A DNA stretch of 64,000 nucleotides from Pachypanchax playfairii (lineage: Eukaryota > Chordata > Actinopteri > Cyprinodontiformes > Aplocheilidae), in the NCBI GenBank assembly GCA_006937955.1, contig SSNP01000424.1, positions 1-64,000 on the forward strand, written 5' to 3'. A model generated the notes under the pieces. It made no database searches, was not told where the DNA came from, and worked only from the letters and a program-made list of their open reading frames with translations. How positions within the stretch are numbered: position 1 is the first letter of the stretch; each line of letters begins with the position of its first letter. A program made the position numbers and the translations under genes. Positions 46,460-58,850 of this stretch are shown piece by piece.

Positions 46460-47070
46460 AAAGTTAATATTTGTAGTGTTGGCCCGTCTTTTAAAGACCT
46501 CTGCATTCACCCCGCATGCTGTCAATCAACTTCAGGACCAGTTCCTGACTGATGCAACTTATTCTTTTATAATCACTGTAGTGGGTTTCTGTTTGTCCAC
46601 ATGCCTCATGAGGATTGACCACAAGTTCCCTATTGGTAAAATGGTGAAAGAGCCCACTCCCTTGGATAAGCAGCACCCCCACACATCAGTATGGTTTACT
46701 GTTGGCGTGACACAGGACTGATGGTAGCCTTTTCTTCCCTAGATGATGCTCCAAACAATCAGAAAGGAGCTTCATCAGATACAGTTCGTTCACCCCAGTC
46801 CTCAGCAGTCCACTGGATGTATTTTTTACATAATATCAGTCTGTTCCTGATGGGATATTTTTTGGCAAGAAGCAGCTTCTTTGTTGCTTTTTTTTTTTTT
46901 TTTACACCAGACCATCTTCCAGAAGACTTCACCTCACTGTGCATGCAGATACGCTCACACCGGCACTGGCGACGCCCCGATCCTGCTGCTGAACCATCTT
47001 TAGGAGACGGTCCTGGTGCTTGCTGGACTTTCTTGGGTGCCCTGAAACCTTCTTCACAACAACCGAACCT
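46460..47070 (-). mobile_element. Tc1/mariner-type transposase relic
   Basis: The minus strand from about 47050 encodes broken pieces of a Tc1-like transposase: KYIQWTAEDWGERTVSDEAPF (a catalytic Asp region, WxxVxFSDExxF type), a YPREWALSPFYQ piece, and a C-terminus corresponding to a DxQHAG tail near 46510. Stops are frequent. It matches the relic at 60.3-61.2 kb. Confidence 0.65.
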
Positions 47071-47074
47071 CTTT

Positions 47075-47170
47075 TCTTGAAATGAAATGAAAAATACTTT
47101 ATTTATCCCAGAAGGGAAATTCAAGGAGACATGGATACAGAGAACAGCTTGACCTTCACTCTCCAGGCTG
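47075..47170 (-). mobile_element. LINE 3' tail (L2/Rex1 type)
   Basis: Complement of AAATGAAATGAAAAATACTT and TTATCCCAGAAGGGAAATTC, as in the tails of the Rex1/L2-like copies. Confidence 0.55.
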
Positions 47171-47329
47171 CCAGTATACCCGGCGCACGTCATCAGACCA
47201 GCCAAGATCACACAGGAGAATACATACAAATACATACATACATATACATAAGCACGCATCAGCCTGTGTGTTAGGAAAAGAAAAAGATGAATAAGACCAC
47301 ATAAGGTTAGATAGAAGGTTGATTTAGGT

Positions 47330-49090
47330 GCATCTCAGTAGCAACAATATCCAGCCTGTGAAGCTGTTTTTTGTGCAACACAATGATGAAACTCTTTTCC
47401 AGTCCAAGAATTAATGCAGCTTTTTTTTATACTTAATGTGTTTGGATTATTTTTGTAGCAAACAGCTGCTCACAGGCTTGCATATCTTGACTTACTACAG
47501 TGTGTGCGTGGCCTGCATTCATTGTCATTACAGCAGTGCATGTTCAATCCAATAACATCTACTCCTGGAGCACTTGAAGGCACATGTTCAGCTATCATAG
47601 TGAGAACAATCTTCTGTAATACAGGAGTAGAAATGTAAAGTAGTTCTAAATGCGTCGACTGCTAAACTCTCAGTTTGTTTTCTGTTGCTGATTGTGAGTT
47701 ACTGCTGTTTCTACTGAGTGTAACACAACAATTGGTTCTGTTCCTGCTCCCGTTGAGTGACCATCTGGACCTCTGATCTGCAGCAGATACAGACTGAGTT
47801 TTTCACGTGGAACCAAACGATGATGTAGATTATTAAAACCAGGAACAAATCCTGCAAGAGCAACAGGAAAATCAGACAGTAACTAGATTTTAGTTCTACT
47901 GTTAAACCATTCCAAACACATTTAACTGAACAGCAGCTAGTTTATTAAAATAAAGTACTTGTACACATGATGATGAGTGAGCCAAAGCTGTGATGAAGAG
48001 GAAAATTGAAATGACATTTCGGAGCTAATGTTCAACATTATTGTGTAAAATGATGCAACTACAGGGATGTTCTGTGATCAGATAAAGAAAGGAGCACTTG
48101 TGGGTCTTTCCAGGTCCATCTGGACCTCTACAATCCTTCAGCAGCTGACTGTTTAGTGTCTGAAATCATTTTTAACATTTTTTGATTCCAAATTGAGAGA
48201 CGTAGAGTCCCTAATAAAACTGAAATGAATGAAACACTGTCAAGTACTACTTTGTGTTTTTTTCATTGGTAGTTGCGATGCCCACCGAGGATTTTCATCA
48301 GCAGGAGTGAGAAGAGTTTAAAGCTTCAAAGGAGCCAAAAGGCAACAATACTGACTTCATCCAAGGAGGAGCTTCAAACTGGTGAATATTATTTACATGT
48401 AAAAACAGTTTAAATAGATGTATTTTGTATTTTATTTCAAGAATATTCAAGAATCACATTATTTATATTGAACATTTCCTTTCTTTAATTTTTTTCTGAA
48501 ATGGAGCAGCCAAAAGTATAAACCTATTATTGATGTTGTGTAAAAAACCATGTCTCAGACTGTGTCAGAACTCATCCTGAGAAACTCCCAACTCAGATTG
48601 TTCTTAATGTTACTTAATCAGAACAGTGTCTTATTACTTTTTTTATTTGATTTAATTTATTTAGTTCAAATGTGAATATGATTAAACAAAACAAATAAAC
48701 AAAACAAAAAGTAGATAAACAAACAAATAATAACACAACAGACATATTTAGAGACATTTTTAAACCTGCATGTAAAGCACCAGCTGTTGGAATAATATTC
48801 TCTGAGTAAAAACAACAACAAAAGGATTTTAGGCACAAATTGAAACAAATCTTTCATCAGAGAAAAGATTTGCAACAGTATCAGACTTGTATTATGAAGG
48901 AAAGGGTGAGTTAAACATTGTGAACCATCAATGTTTTTCCTGCAATTTTAAGGATGGTGGTAATTTATAGAAATCTACATTTAAAAGAGGTGAATTTCCC
49001 TACAGACAATTATAATTATTGGATTTAAATCAGGTAAATGCTCCTTTGCACTTTTGAAAGTTATGGCCTTAGAACAACACACACTGTGCA
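47330..49090. other. Intergenic stretch upstream of fam110b
   Basis: No coding exon recognised. Untranslated 5' exons of fam110b could lie here or at 50600-50640 (after TTGTCTGTTTCAG) but cannot be shown from sequence. Confidence 0.25.
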
Positions 49091-49099
49091 TGGATCTTA

Positions 49100-50526
49100 C
49101 ACCGTGTGCAGAATTATTAGGCAAGTTGTATTTTCGAGGATATATTTTGTTATTGTACAACTACAGTGCTCTTGGTCAATCCTAAATGTTAACAAACCCT
49201 CAAACATGAACATTTAAGTGGAAAAAGGTGAAGTTTTGGCTTTCTTTAGAGCATATCTACATATACACCAGAATTATGCAACTATTAGTGGGCAGTATTA
49301 TTATGCAACTGAATGACAAAGAAAGATTTTCCCATCTCACTTGTTTATTTTCACCTGTTAAAGTGAGAATAATAAAAAAACTCATAATTTACAAATAAAC
49401 ATTTCTGAAATTTCTAAAAGAAAACCTTAGTGACCAATATAACCACCCTTCTTTCCCATAACAGTCACAAGCCTTATTCACAGAGTCAGTCAGTTTCTTG
49501 ATCAGCTCAGAATCAACCTTTTGTGCTGCTGCAACCTCAGCCTCCCGGACACTGTTCACACAGGTGTACTGTTTACCTTGACTGTAAACGTCCTGCTTAA
49601 TAAGGACCCAAAAGTTCTCAATAGGGTTTAAGTCAGGTGAAGAGGGAGGCCATATTAGTTCTTCATCTTTAAGGCCTTTACTGACCAGCCACGCAGTGTG
49701 ATGGAGCGTTGTCTTACATGAAAATCAGTCTTCTTGAAAGATGCAGACTTCTTGCTGTACCACTACTTGAAGAAAGTGTTTCCTAAAAATTTGCAGGAGG
49801 TCTGAGAGTTGATTTTGAGCCCATTTTCAACCCAAAAAGGTCCAACTAGCTCATCTTTAATAATACTTGCCCATACCAGTACCCCACCTCCACCTTGCTG
49901 GCATCTGAGTCGTAGTGGAGCTCTGTGTCCCTTACTGATCCAACCACGGGCCCGTGCATCTGGTCCATCAAGAGCCACTCTCATCTCATCGGGTTTCAGC
50001 CTTTCTTACCTTGGCCATGTCTCTGAGAACTGAACACCTCGTACTTCTTCACACTCCAGGTAGGTTGCAGTTGTGAAATATGGCAGCACTGGAGGATAAC
50101 GGGTTCCTGGTAGCCTCATGTTTGATTCTCCTCAAATCTTTGGCGGTTAGTTTGCGTCTTTTTTTCTCGACATGTTTTTTGTGACCCCGTTTGTTATAAA
50201 ACGTTTAATGGTTCTGTGATCACACCCCAACATCTTAGATATTTCAGGAGTGCTGCATCCCTGTGAAAGACTTTTTACAATTTTTACCTTTTCAGAGTCT
50301 GTTAAATCTCTTTTTTGGCCCATTTTTCCTGAGGAGAAGAATTTGCCTAATAATTATGCACACCTTGATATATAGGCCACAATCTCCCTCATTACACAAA
50401 TACACATCACTTGATATGCATTAAATCCAATAAGAATTTAGGTTTTTACAGCTTGGAGTTAGAAATTATGGAAAAAATGATGATATGGTCAAAATACTCA
50501 CTTGCCTAATAATTGTGCACACAGTG
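49100..50526 (-). mobile_element. Tc1/mariner transposon, full-length outline, decayed
   Basis: Inverted ends CACCGTGTGCAGAATTATTA (49100) and the mirrored TAATAATTGTGCACACAGTG (50526), flanked by TA on both sides. The 1427-bp length is typical. The minus-strand ORF starts MGQKRDLTDSEKVKIVKSL at 50323 with HTH-like GCSTPEISKMLGCDHRTI, and continues through GGGGVLVWASI, all with stops and frameshifts. Confidence 0.85.
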
Positions 50527-50995
50527 TATGTACCAGGTATGTATGCTCTGGCTGTTCCTGCATCATGTCTCTAACACAGTTGGCTGTTCTTTTATTCTTG
50601 TCTGTTTCAGATGAAGTGGAAGAGGATAAGCTAGAACGATAAAAGCACATCACCCTACTGTAACACATCTGTTCCGGTTCTTCAGCCTTACTGTTCTGTT
50701 ACTACATTTTGTTTTCTGTGTATCTATTCATTTATAAAATGATCATTCCACTCTGGTGATGCAGAAGTTCATGTGACTGCTGCTTTTCACAGTCCACCAC
50801 AGCCCCTCGTCCCTCTTCAGAGACTAGCTTAGTGTTCCAGGTAGTGAGTAGGGTCAGGGTTTTCATCTCTTTCTAGACATTTTCATCTCAGCCCTTGTGT
50901 CTTCATGTTTTGGGGGTCTTTCTGTGCCCCTACCCTCTACCGTCCACCCTGCACCAACTGCCACCACGGCGGACCACCACAGTCGCTTTGTTGCC

Positions 50996-53900
50996 ATGCC
51001 GACAGAGACACTGTCTCCTGCTCTGCCAGATAGTAAGGCCACCTGCTCTCCAGTGCCCTTCAGTTCCACAGTACCCCTCCGCATCCTCAACAAAGGCCCC
51101 GATTACTTCAGGAGACAGGTACCAAGACCTCGTCTTACCTTGATGATGAGTGTATTCAATATATAAAATGACAAGAAGGTTGTACTGTCAGCACTAGAAT
51201 AGAGTTCAATGGCGGTTTAATCCTAATTAAAACCTTGAAACCTAAAGTCCTAAACACGTGAAAACGTTTGAACGGAACATGTTTTTATCTGTATCTCAGG
51301 TGGACCCCAACCCAAAACGTCTCAGTGCTGTTGAGCGACTTGAAGCTGATAAGGCCAAATATGTGAAGAGCCAGGAGGTCATCAATGCCAAACAAGAACC
51401 AATCAAACCACCTGTGCTAGCTAAGCCTGCTGTTGGCCACACCCTCTTGTCAAAGAGAAGCCCTGGGATTGGTGGAGGAGCAAACGGTGGTGGGATTCCT
51501 TTCAAAGCATCCAATAACAATGCAAAGTCAGACACATGTGCAACAAGCAGCAGCAGCAAACTGGAGAATTTAAACCTGGAAATCTTAAAAAATCTGCTCA
51601 ATTCATCATCCTCCCCCGGAGCACGATCGGAAGGACGATCGGGTGGAGCCAAGAGTGCTGTTCTGATGAGATCAACAGGGGGCGTGGCCAGGGCATGGAC
51701 TCCATCCGGGTACGTAAACATGCTGTTATTATGATCATCTTTCAAAACAATTTGGAGATTTTTAGTTGTTGAACTTTTCCAAATGGTTCTAAACTGAAAA
51801 TTCAACTCAATCTCTGCATTCACTCCAATGTTAACATGAAAGTGGAGACGTACCTCGTGTCCTTGCTACTCTCAGCTGGATTTGGTTTTCGGATACGTAG
51901 GCCTTGGCTGGTTGGAAAACAATAGTATAATTGATTTTGGAGTCTTCCTCGTCTCTAAGTTATTTTTAAATGCCTATGTGCTCAGTGACCTTGCGGCCCA
52001 GTAAAGCTGAAACACCATGGTGCTGCTTGTCTTTATGAAACACATCATGTGACACGTTAAACACACACACAGCGAGTATTTGTAGGCTGTAGAAACCTCC
52101 TGGCTAAGTTCTTCACAGTTTTTACGTGTGTGTGATTGTGTGGTGTTTTCCAGATGAGATAACAGAAGTAACTGTAAGCATGATCCAGATGTTTTTTTAC
52201 TACATCTGTTGATGCTTCACTACATCTAAACAGTGACAGAACAGATTTTGTAAAAAAAAAAAAGGCCAGGATCCGGTGATATGGACCTAAATTTACATCT
52301 AACTATTTTACGATAAATATCTCAGTATATATTTGTTGTCAAGTAATCAAAAAGATGTTTCCAGTTTACAGCCTCGTGTGCTGAATGTTTTATGAAGGAT
52401 CAACGGTTCAATGAAATGAAATGCAATTAAAAATTAATGAAAATTCAATGATCAAAACAAAACACAGTTGTACAACATGCAAACAGCATGTTCCTTTCTT
52501 CATTTGAGTGGGTCTGCATCACTCTCTATACAAAGTGAGTGCAGGTAGCCCCCTCAGTGTGAAGTGGGCTTCTGGTCTGTGTGCTCTGCTTGAAGAAGCA
52601 TGCTAGGGGTTTCTTCAGGATAGATTAAAAATAAGATTAATTAGATTAAAAATTGGATGAGATTAATTAATTTTGAGCAGTAATTAATTAATCTCATGAC
52701 AGCACTAGTTTTTAGATAATACAACTGTGTTGTGTATTTTGTAAATTACAAATATTGTGTAAGTAAAAATTAATAAAATAATTTAGGGAGCTGTGTGTTT
52801 TTAGACCTTTTAAATCTACAAAACATAATTAAGTGCTCTCATTCGCTCGCTCACTCACTCGCTCACTCACTCACTCACTCACTCACTCACTCACTCACTC
52901 ACTCACTCAACAGGTCTTATAAGTTTCAAATCAGGTTCTATCAGCTTTTTTATGTAAATTGTAAACGTGTTTTTCTGATTCAGGGTGTGATCAATAAGAT
53001 GTCTTTAAGTTTTATGATTATATAAACTCTAAAATATAAAAGTGCCAGTAACACTTGTAGTTTATAGAGGAATGTCCTTATTTAGGAAACAAACTTTAGT
53101 GACTAAACTGTTTCAGTTTGTGACTTTCAGTGCGGTTATTAAAAATATTTACAAATCAACATTTTAATAGACTCAAAACTGAAACAAATAAACTGACAAA
53201 TGAGAGTATACAGTATATTTTATTTAAGACTGGTCCAGATGAAAATACATTCAGTTGAACAGTTGATAATATGAGGGCAGGATGTGAGTCTACATGTAGT
53301 GTGAACCTACTAGTAATCTGGCTTGTTGCTGGTAAATTGTCTAAAACATTTTTTTTCATCTCAGTAGAGGGACTCAATCAGACTGATATCACCAAAGTGC
53401 ATCATAAAACTCTCTCTTCACATCTTGTATTATAGTCTATAATTCTGTTTCTGTTTCTAGGATCCCACTAACCTACAGATCTACAATGGCGCTCAATGAG
53501 CAGCCACCAGATTTGGCTCCCAGTCCCGGCACCTCACACTCCCTCAGATCCTTTTCACATTCTCTGAAGGTTCTACCAGTGAACAGCGGGGGGCGCCTCG
53601 GTCCACAGCAGGGAGGAAACCTCAACCTCAGCAGGCGAGTCCAGGGTGAGAGAGGATGTGAAAAGGGTGTAGATCGATCTCACTCCCCTCTACCGCCTCT
53701 TCTCACCTCACACTCATCATCTGACCTTCTACGACTGTGCAACAGTAAACCTCTACGCACAGCTCGCTCCAGTAGCTCCTCAGCTCCACCCCTCCCTCCA
53801 AAACCCAACCCCGCCTCTCTTCCTCCTCCTGCTCTTTCCTTGCCACGTCCTCTTCCAGCTATGTCATCTTTGCCCTGTGACAACATGGCTCCCCAGTCAT

Positions 53901-54349
53901 TACTGGACCCCCCCAACACATCAGCTGATTCAAATATGGAGCTCGAGCACAGTTCAGCTGGGGCTCGGCGCTCCTCACTTCATAGATCTAAATCAGACCT
54001 GTCGGACCGGTATGCTCGAGCTGGAGCCGACGTGGAACGCTTTTTTAACTACTGTGGCCTGGACCCTGAAGAGCTGGAAGCAGTTGGTCCAGAAAACTTT
54101 GCACGGGCCAACTCGGACATCGTCAGCCTGAACTTTCGATCAGCTTCTATGATCTCCTCTGACTGTGACCAGTCACGGCGATCTTCCAAAGATGGAGTGT
54201 CAGATGGGGAAGAAGGAGAGGATGAGGAGGAGGAGGCTGGGGAACGTGTGCCATATGGTATCTCTGCTGTGGAGAGAAATGCAAGAGTCATTAAATGGCT
54301 GTACAGTATCAAACAGGCGAGAGAGACACAGAAAGTCTCCCACGTTTAA
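50996..54349 (+). CDS. fam110b: FAM110B-type centrosome-associated protein (3 coding exons)
   Basis: Exons 50996-51118, 51300-51709 and 53461-54349, GT/AG borders, in frame: 1422 nt, 473 aa. It starts MPTETL as in mammalian FAM110B. The N-terminal family motif is PLRILNKGPDYFRRQ followed by NPKRLSAVERLEADKAKYVK (residues about 27-65). The middle is Ser/Pro-rich and longer than in mammals (FAM110B about 370 aa). The C-terminal block contains LHRSKSDLSDRYARAGADVE, RFFNYCGLDPEEL, NSDIVSLNFRSASMISSDC and VPYGISAVERNARVIKWLYS, ending KVSHV. FAM110 proteins bind CSPP1 and localise to centrosomes and spindle poles. Here the coding region is split by two introns (180 bp and 1.75 kb); in mammals I recall it as one exon. 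A teleost duplicate of the gene cannot be excluded. Confidence 0.9.
51710..53460 (+). other. Intron 2 of fam110b
   Basis: No further exon seen; AT-rich, with a microsatellite at 52838-52909. Confidence 0.7.
52838..52909. repeat. (TCAC)n microsatellite
   Basis: About 17 tetranucleotide units CTCA with a few CTCG variants. Confidence 0.95.
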
Positions 54350-54494
54350 GACACACGGCTGTAGACTAGAGCTACCACAGACTGTCCACGAGTTACAGAC
54401 TCAAACTGTAGGACAGAAATCAAAATCTAGATATCAAACTAGATGAGACTGAGACCAGGACCCAGACTGAATAACACAAACAGAAACAAGTGTA

Positions 54495-54500
54495 AATAAA
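54495..54500 (+). terminator. AATAAA of fam110b
   Basis: AATAAA about 145 nt past the stop codon. Confidence 0.5.
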
Positions 54501-55299
54501 ATGTTGATTCTGGTGAAAAAGTTTCTGTAATTATTTGTTTCTTCTTGGACGGTTAACTGTCAGTTTGGTTTAGGAACAAGAACGAGACTCTGCACTCATC
54601 TATGGATCAATAACATGAAACAGGTTTAAGACCTTCTTCACACATTTTGGTGCAACAAACACTGGTGTTACTTTCATTTCTCTGACTTCTGTTAAACTGT
54701 TATGTTACTGCTTTCCTCTATTCTTTCTATATATTATTTTTCTTTTTCATTTAGAAATAGGCAACTTGGGATTATCAGTTAGAGATGATCTACTGCAGCA
54801 TCAGTTTAGTTAAGGGGTGAATAATAAGTGGGTATTTTCTGTATACCCTGAAGTACAACTCTGATGTTAACTAACAACATCTCCATTAAAAGCAAGACAC
54901 ACAAGTTGTGCTGGAGTGTTGTCTTTTTATTCCAACAGGATCCAGAAAAGCTAAAGAGGCGACACATTGCAGTTGCACTCATATCTACAAATACGTAAAA
55001 AACAGGAAGTGGGATGAAGTTCTTGTTGTCACTAAATGAAATAACAGTTAAAGTTGAGCAAATAAAAACTAGGTTTAAAGGCTGCAAGAGGCAAATGACT
55101 GTAAATACGTGATGAAGACGAAAGTTTATTACATCACCACACAAGAAAATTGTACATGTGATCACCCAAAGAAAAGTTAGATGTTGTCACTCAGTCTTTC
55201 ATCAAAGCAATTTGATAAGGTTTTAACTAAACAGGAATGATCTCCTAAGCATCTCAAGAGGATCCAGATCAGAACCAGAACAAGAACTAGCCTTTATCA
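54501..55299. other. Unassigned stretch
   Basis: No gene recognised. Confidence 0.3.
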
Positions 55300-56395
55300 G
55301 TTTGTTCTGTCTCCTTTACATCACCTGCTCTGATACTCCGCCCCAACAGGTGACTGCAGATGTGATCACACTCTCCACAACAGACAGAAAAGATCTTCAA
55401 CATCTTGCTGCAAACACTGAAGGATCTAAGCTTGCTGAGGAAGTCCAGTCTGCTCTGTTCCTTCCTAAAAACAGCATCACAGTTGTGTCTCCAGTTCAGT
55501 CTGTTGTCCAGGTGAACACCAGGTATTTATATTCCTCCACCCCCTCCACTTCTTCTCCATGATGGAAATGGGTTTTGGCTTGTTGCTGCTCTTCCTAAAA
55601 TCCACAATCATCTCCTTTGTCTTGTTCGCATTCAAGATGAGACGATTGTTTGAACATCAAGACACAAAGTGGTCCACAAGTTCTCTGTACTCAGTCTCTT
55701 GTCCATCTCTGATCCAACCAACAACTGCAGAGTCATCAGAGTATTTTTGTAGATGGCAGGACTCTGACCTGTACTGAAAGTCTGAGGTGTACAGAGTGAA
55801 AAGAAATGGTGAGAGTACAGTCCCCTGTGGTACTCCTATGCTGCTGATCATCTGGTCAGACGTACAACTCTTCAGTTTCACATACTGTGGTCTGTTTGTG
55901 AGGTAGTCCTTAATCCAGGTGATTGTGGAGGCCTCCACCTGTGTCTTCTGGAGGTTTTGACACAAAAGCCCAGGCTGAATTGTGTTAAAGGCACTAGAGA
56001 AATCAAAAACCATGATCCTCACAGTGCTGCCTACTTTGTCAAGATGACAGTGGGTTTGCTGAAGCAGGTGTATGATGGCGTCTACCACTCCAACCCCACA
56101 GTGAAAAACAAACTGCAGAGGGTCTTGAAATGTGCTTGTTTGCTTATTTAGGTGGACCAACATGAGTCTCTCCAAGACTTTCATGATGTGAGATGTTAGG
56201 GCAACAGGCCTGTAGTCTTTAGGGGACAATGGATGAGATGTTTTTGGTACTGGAACAAGGCAGGATGTTTTCCATAGTACTGGTACCTTCTCCTCGGTGA
56301 GGCTGAGGTTGAAGATACGCTGCAGAATCCCACATAACTGATCTGCACAAGCCTTTAGGACTCTGCGACTAACACCATCTGAACCTGTTCTCTAG
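55300..56395 (-). mobile_element. L2/Rex1-like LINE fragment, RT core
   Basis: Minus strand: KDYRPVALTSHIMKVLERLM, DAIIHLLQQTHCHLDK, VFDFSSAFNTIQPGLL (catalytic Asp), STITWIKDYLTNRPQYVKLK, GVPQGTVLSPFLFTLYTSDF (55.7-56.2 kb), then the C-terminal and 3' part to 55300 in broken frames. 5'-truncated near 56395. Same family as the copies at 23.7 and 37-38.7 kb. Confidence 0.85.
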
Positions 56396-58189
56396 GAGGA
56401 TAAGTTCAAATACAACCTGTGTGACAGTTCAAAATTTGCAGTTATTCCACAATGGCCAACTTCCTTTGTGGCTTAGGTCAGGGGTCCAGGAGGCATTTTT
56501 GTAGGTCCTGGAACGGTCCACCAAATTCCATGAATGTCTATAGAAGCAACTAATATAGAAGTCATGGAGCGCAGACCTCCCACAAGCACCTCAGTCCCCC
56601 CCATATTGTGATTTACACCAAAAATAACAGTCTCACATTGGCTGTATAAACATTATCAGATTCCTTGACTATGAAAAATAATTTAGCAATTTAAATTACA
56701 TTATTATCATTATTAGTTCAGTGGTTATTCACAAAAGGCATTTTTTTCTACTAATGGTGGTTTTCTTCTGGAGCTTTTGATGGAGCTTCAGATCTGATAC
56801 ACACTTCTGATTCCACAGTGTCTCGACCATCTTTTGGTGTCTGTTGCAAGTCTAAAACATTAATTGTTCTTGCTGTGCTAAAAAATCTGAAGGTTCCCTG
56901 TTTTTTATCTTTTTTGGATCATAGCATCCAGAATGTTGTAACGATGCAGATCCATCCTTGGTATCATGTTGAACCTAATTTTACCAAAGACCTGGACCAT
57001 TTATTATGGAGTTACATTCAGATATGTTAAAAATAGGCCCGTCTCACTCAGAAGGACACCAGGACAAGCTGAAGCAGATACAATCCCCAGATCATGTTCC
57101 TAACAATCAGCAATATGCAAAACCACTGTATGATTTGTCTCTAGAAGAAAGAAGGTAAAAAAAAATAAAAAAGAACCAAGAGGACTTGGAAAAGGTACAA
57201 GCAGCTCTCCAAGAAGCCGTAAGGCCAGAAGCATTTCAACCTGCTCAGCAGCTGAAATCAATGCTGAAGAAGTGGAGGCTGTAATGAATGTGAGCAATGG
57301 ATGTGAAGGTTTAGTGACTTGGTGGAATTACACCACGACATCACTAAAATATAACTGCAGTGGTGGGCCATCCCTGCAAAGCTTTCTCTGCTGGTCTAAA
57401 AAATGTCTGAATCACAGACTGATGTAATTATATTTTGTCCTTTAGTAATAGTAAATAATTCCAAATGGTTTGTCCACTTCCTTTCATTGCATTTCTCTGG
57501 TTGTGTTGTTTTCAGACATGTTTTTTCATGTTAAAGCATTAAACCACTCACACCTCAGCCATCACTTGTTGCCAGGCAGGGTGAAAGTAGAAGAAATCTG
57601 CCTGAAGGTCTTCACAATTAATCCCCCAGGCCCCTCTAACAGAAAATAAACAGCTGCTTTAATAAATCAGATTTTGAGTTTTTGAGTTGGTGACACTGAA
57701 GCTCTCTAAAAGGCATGCTGTGATGTCAGCATATTCACACCATTTGATTGGTTAGTGAGCATACTACCCAGCTAGCAAGCTGTATCGAGAGTGAGCTGCA
57801 TGAACAGAAAAATAGTTGAGTTGATTTAAGAGCTTTTTTGTTAACCCGTAGTGGCTGAAGGAGGAGAAGAAAATTATGTTGTTGCAGATTTATTGTCAAA
57901 GCCATTTTTAAGAAGTTGCAAAATTCCAAATTCCAACCACTTGATGGAACTGAAACACAGGGATTATCTGTACAATAGAATAAACAAAATCAGGTTTATT
58001 TAGCCAAATATGTTGCAGATACAAGGAATTTGGTTTGGTACTAACTTGACATATATAGAGATATGTGTTAGATATAAAACACACACGAGATCTAAGATAC
58101 ATTAGAAACATTTGTTCATCAAGTAGTACATTAGAAGTAAATATAATTTTTATGAATATGATTTTTAGCTATAGAATAGGGTTTTTCTT
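56396..58189. other. Unassigned stretch
   Basis: Short ORFs only; 56818-57030 is not recognised. No gene supported. Confidence 0.25.
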
Positions 58190-58850
58190 CATTAAGGTGG
58201 TTAACTTGTTCAACATGGTGATGGCCCTGGGGGGGGATGGGGGGGACTGTTTTTGTCCATAGACCTGTAGCACCATCTTGATGGAAAGAGGAGAAAAGAG
58301 GTGAGATCTTGTGTGAGAAGGTCGCTGTTTATGCTGCCTGACCTTTTCCTCTCTCTGAAGGAGTCCAGGTCCTGGATGGAGGGCAGATCAGCACCAGTGA
58401 TCCTCTGCAGACCTTCTAGGTCTTTATGGTCTGTTTCTGTTTATTTTGGACAGATTCGATAATGGCTGTGCAGACATTTACCAGCTGCTCCTGTGGCTGG
58501 TTCAACTTCTTAAGCTGGATGTTCAACCTCTTCTGGACCTTCTTAATGACTGTGTCTATGTTGGATGTCCATTCCAGGTCCTTAGTGATGGTGGTCCCCA
58601 ACAACCTGAATGTGCCCACTAAAGTTACAGCTGTGTTGTGTATGATAATGGGGGACAGGGTTGAAGGCTCCTCCCAAAATCCACTGTTATCTCTCATAGT
58701 TTTTAGAGTGTTGAACTCTAGTTGGTTCTGACTGCACCAGAAGACCAGCTGATCCACTTCCTGTCTGTGAGCAGACTCATCTCCATCCCTGATGAGGCTG
58801 ATGACCGTCGTGCAGTCTGTAGACGTCAGGAGTTTAACAGGTGATCATTG
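58190..58850 (-). mobile_element. Second type of CR1/L2-like LINE, C-terminal part
   Basis: Minus strand MDQLVFWCSQNQLEFNTLKT, NTAVTLVGTFRLLGTTITKDLEW, NIDTVIKKVQKRLNIQLKKL, AIIESV, then GADLPSIQDLDSFREERK. This is the standard C-terminal pattern of a fish CR1/L2-like LINE distinct from the YSDDSAVV family above. Frameshifted; ends in G-runs near 58235. Confidence 0.75.

Noticed and set aside
53680..53919. Minus-strand ORF rich in Gly/Arg/Glu within fam110b
   Set aside because: Shadow of the Pro/Ser-rich fam110b coding exon.
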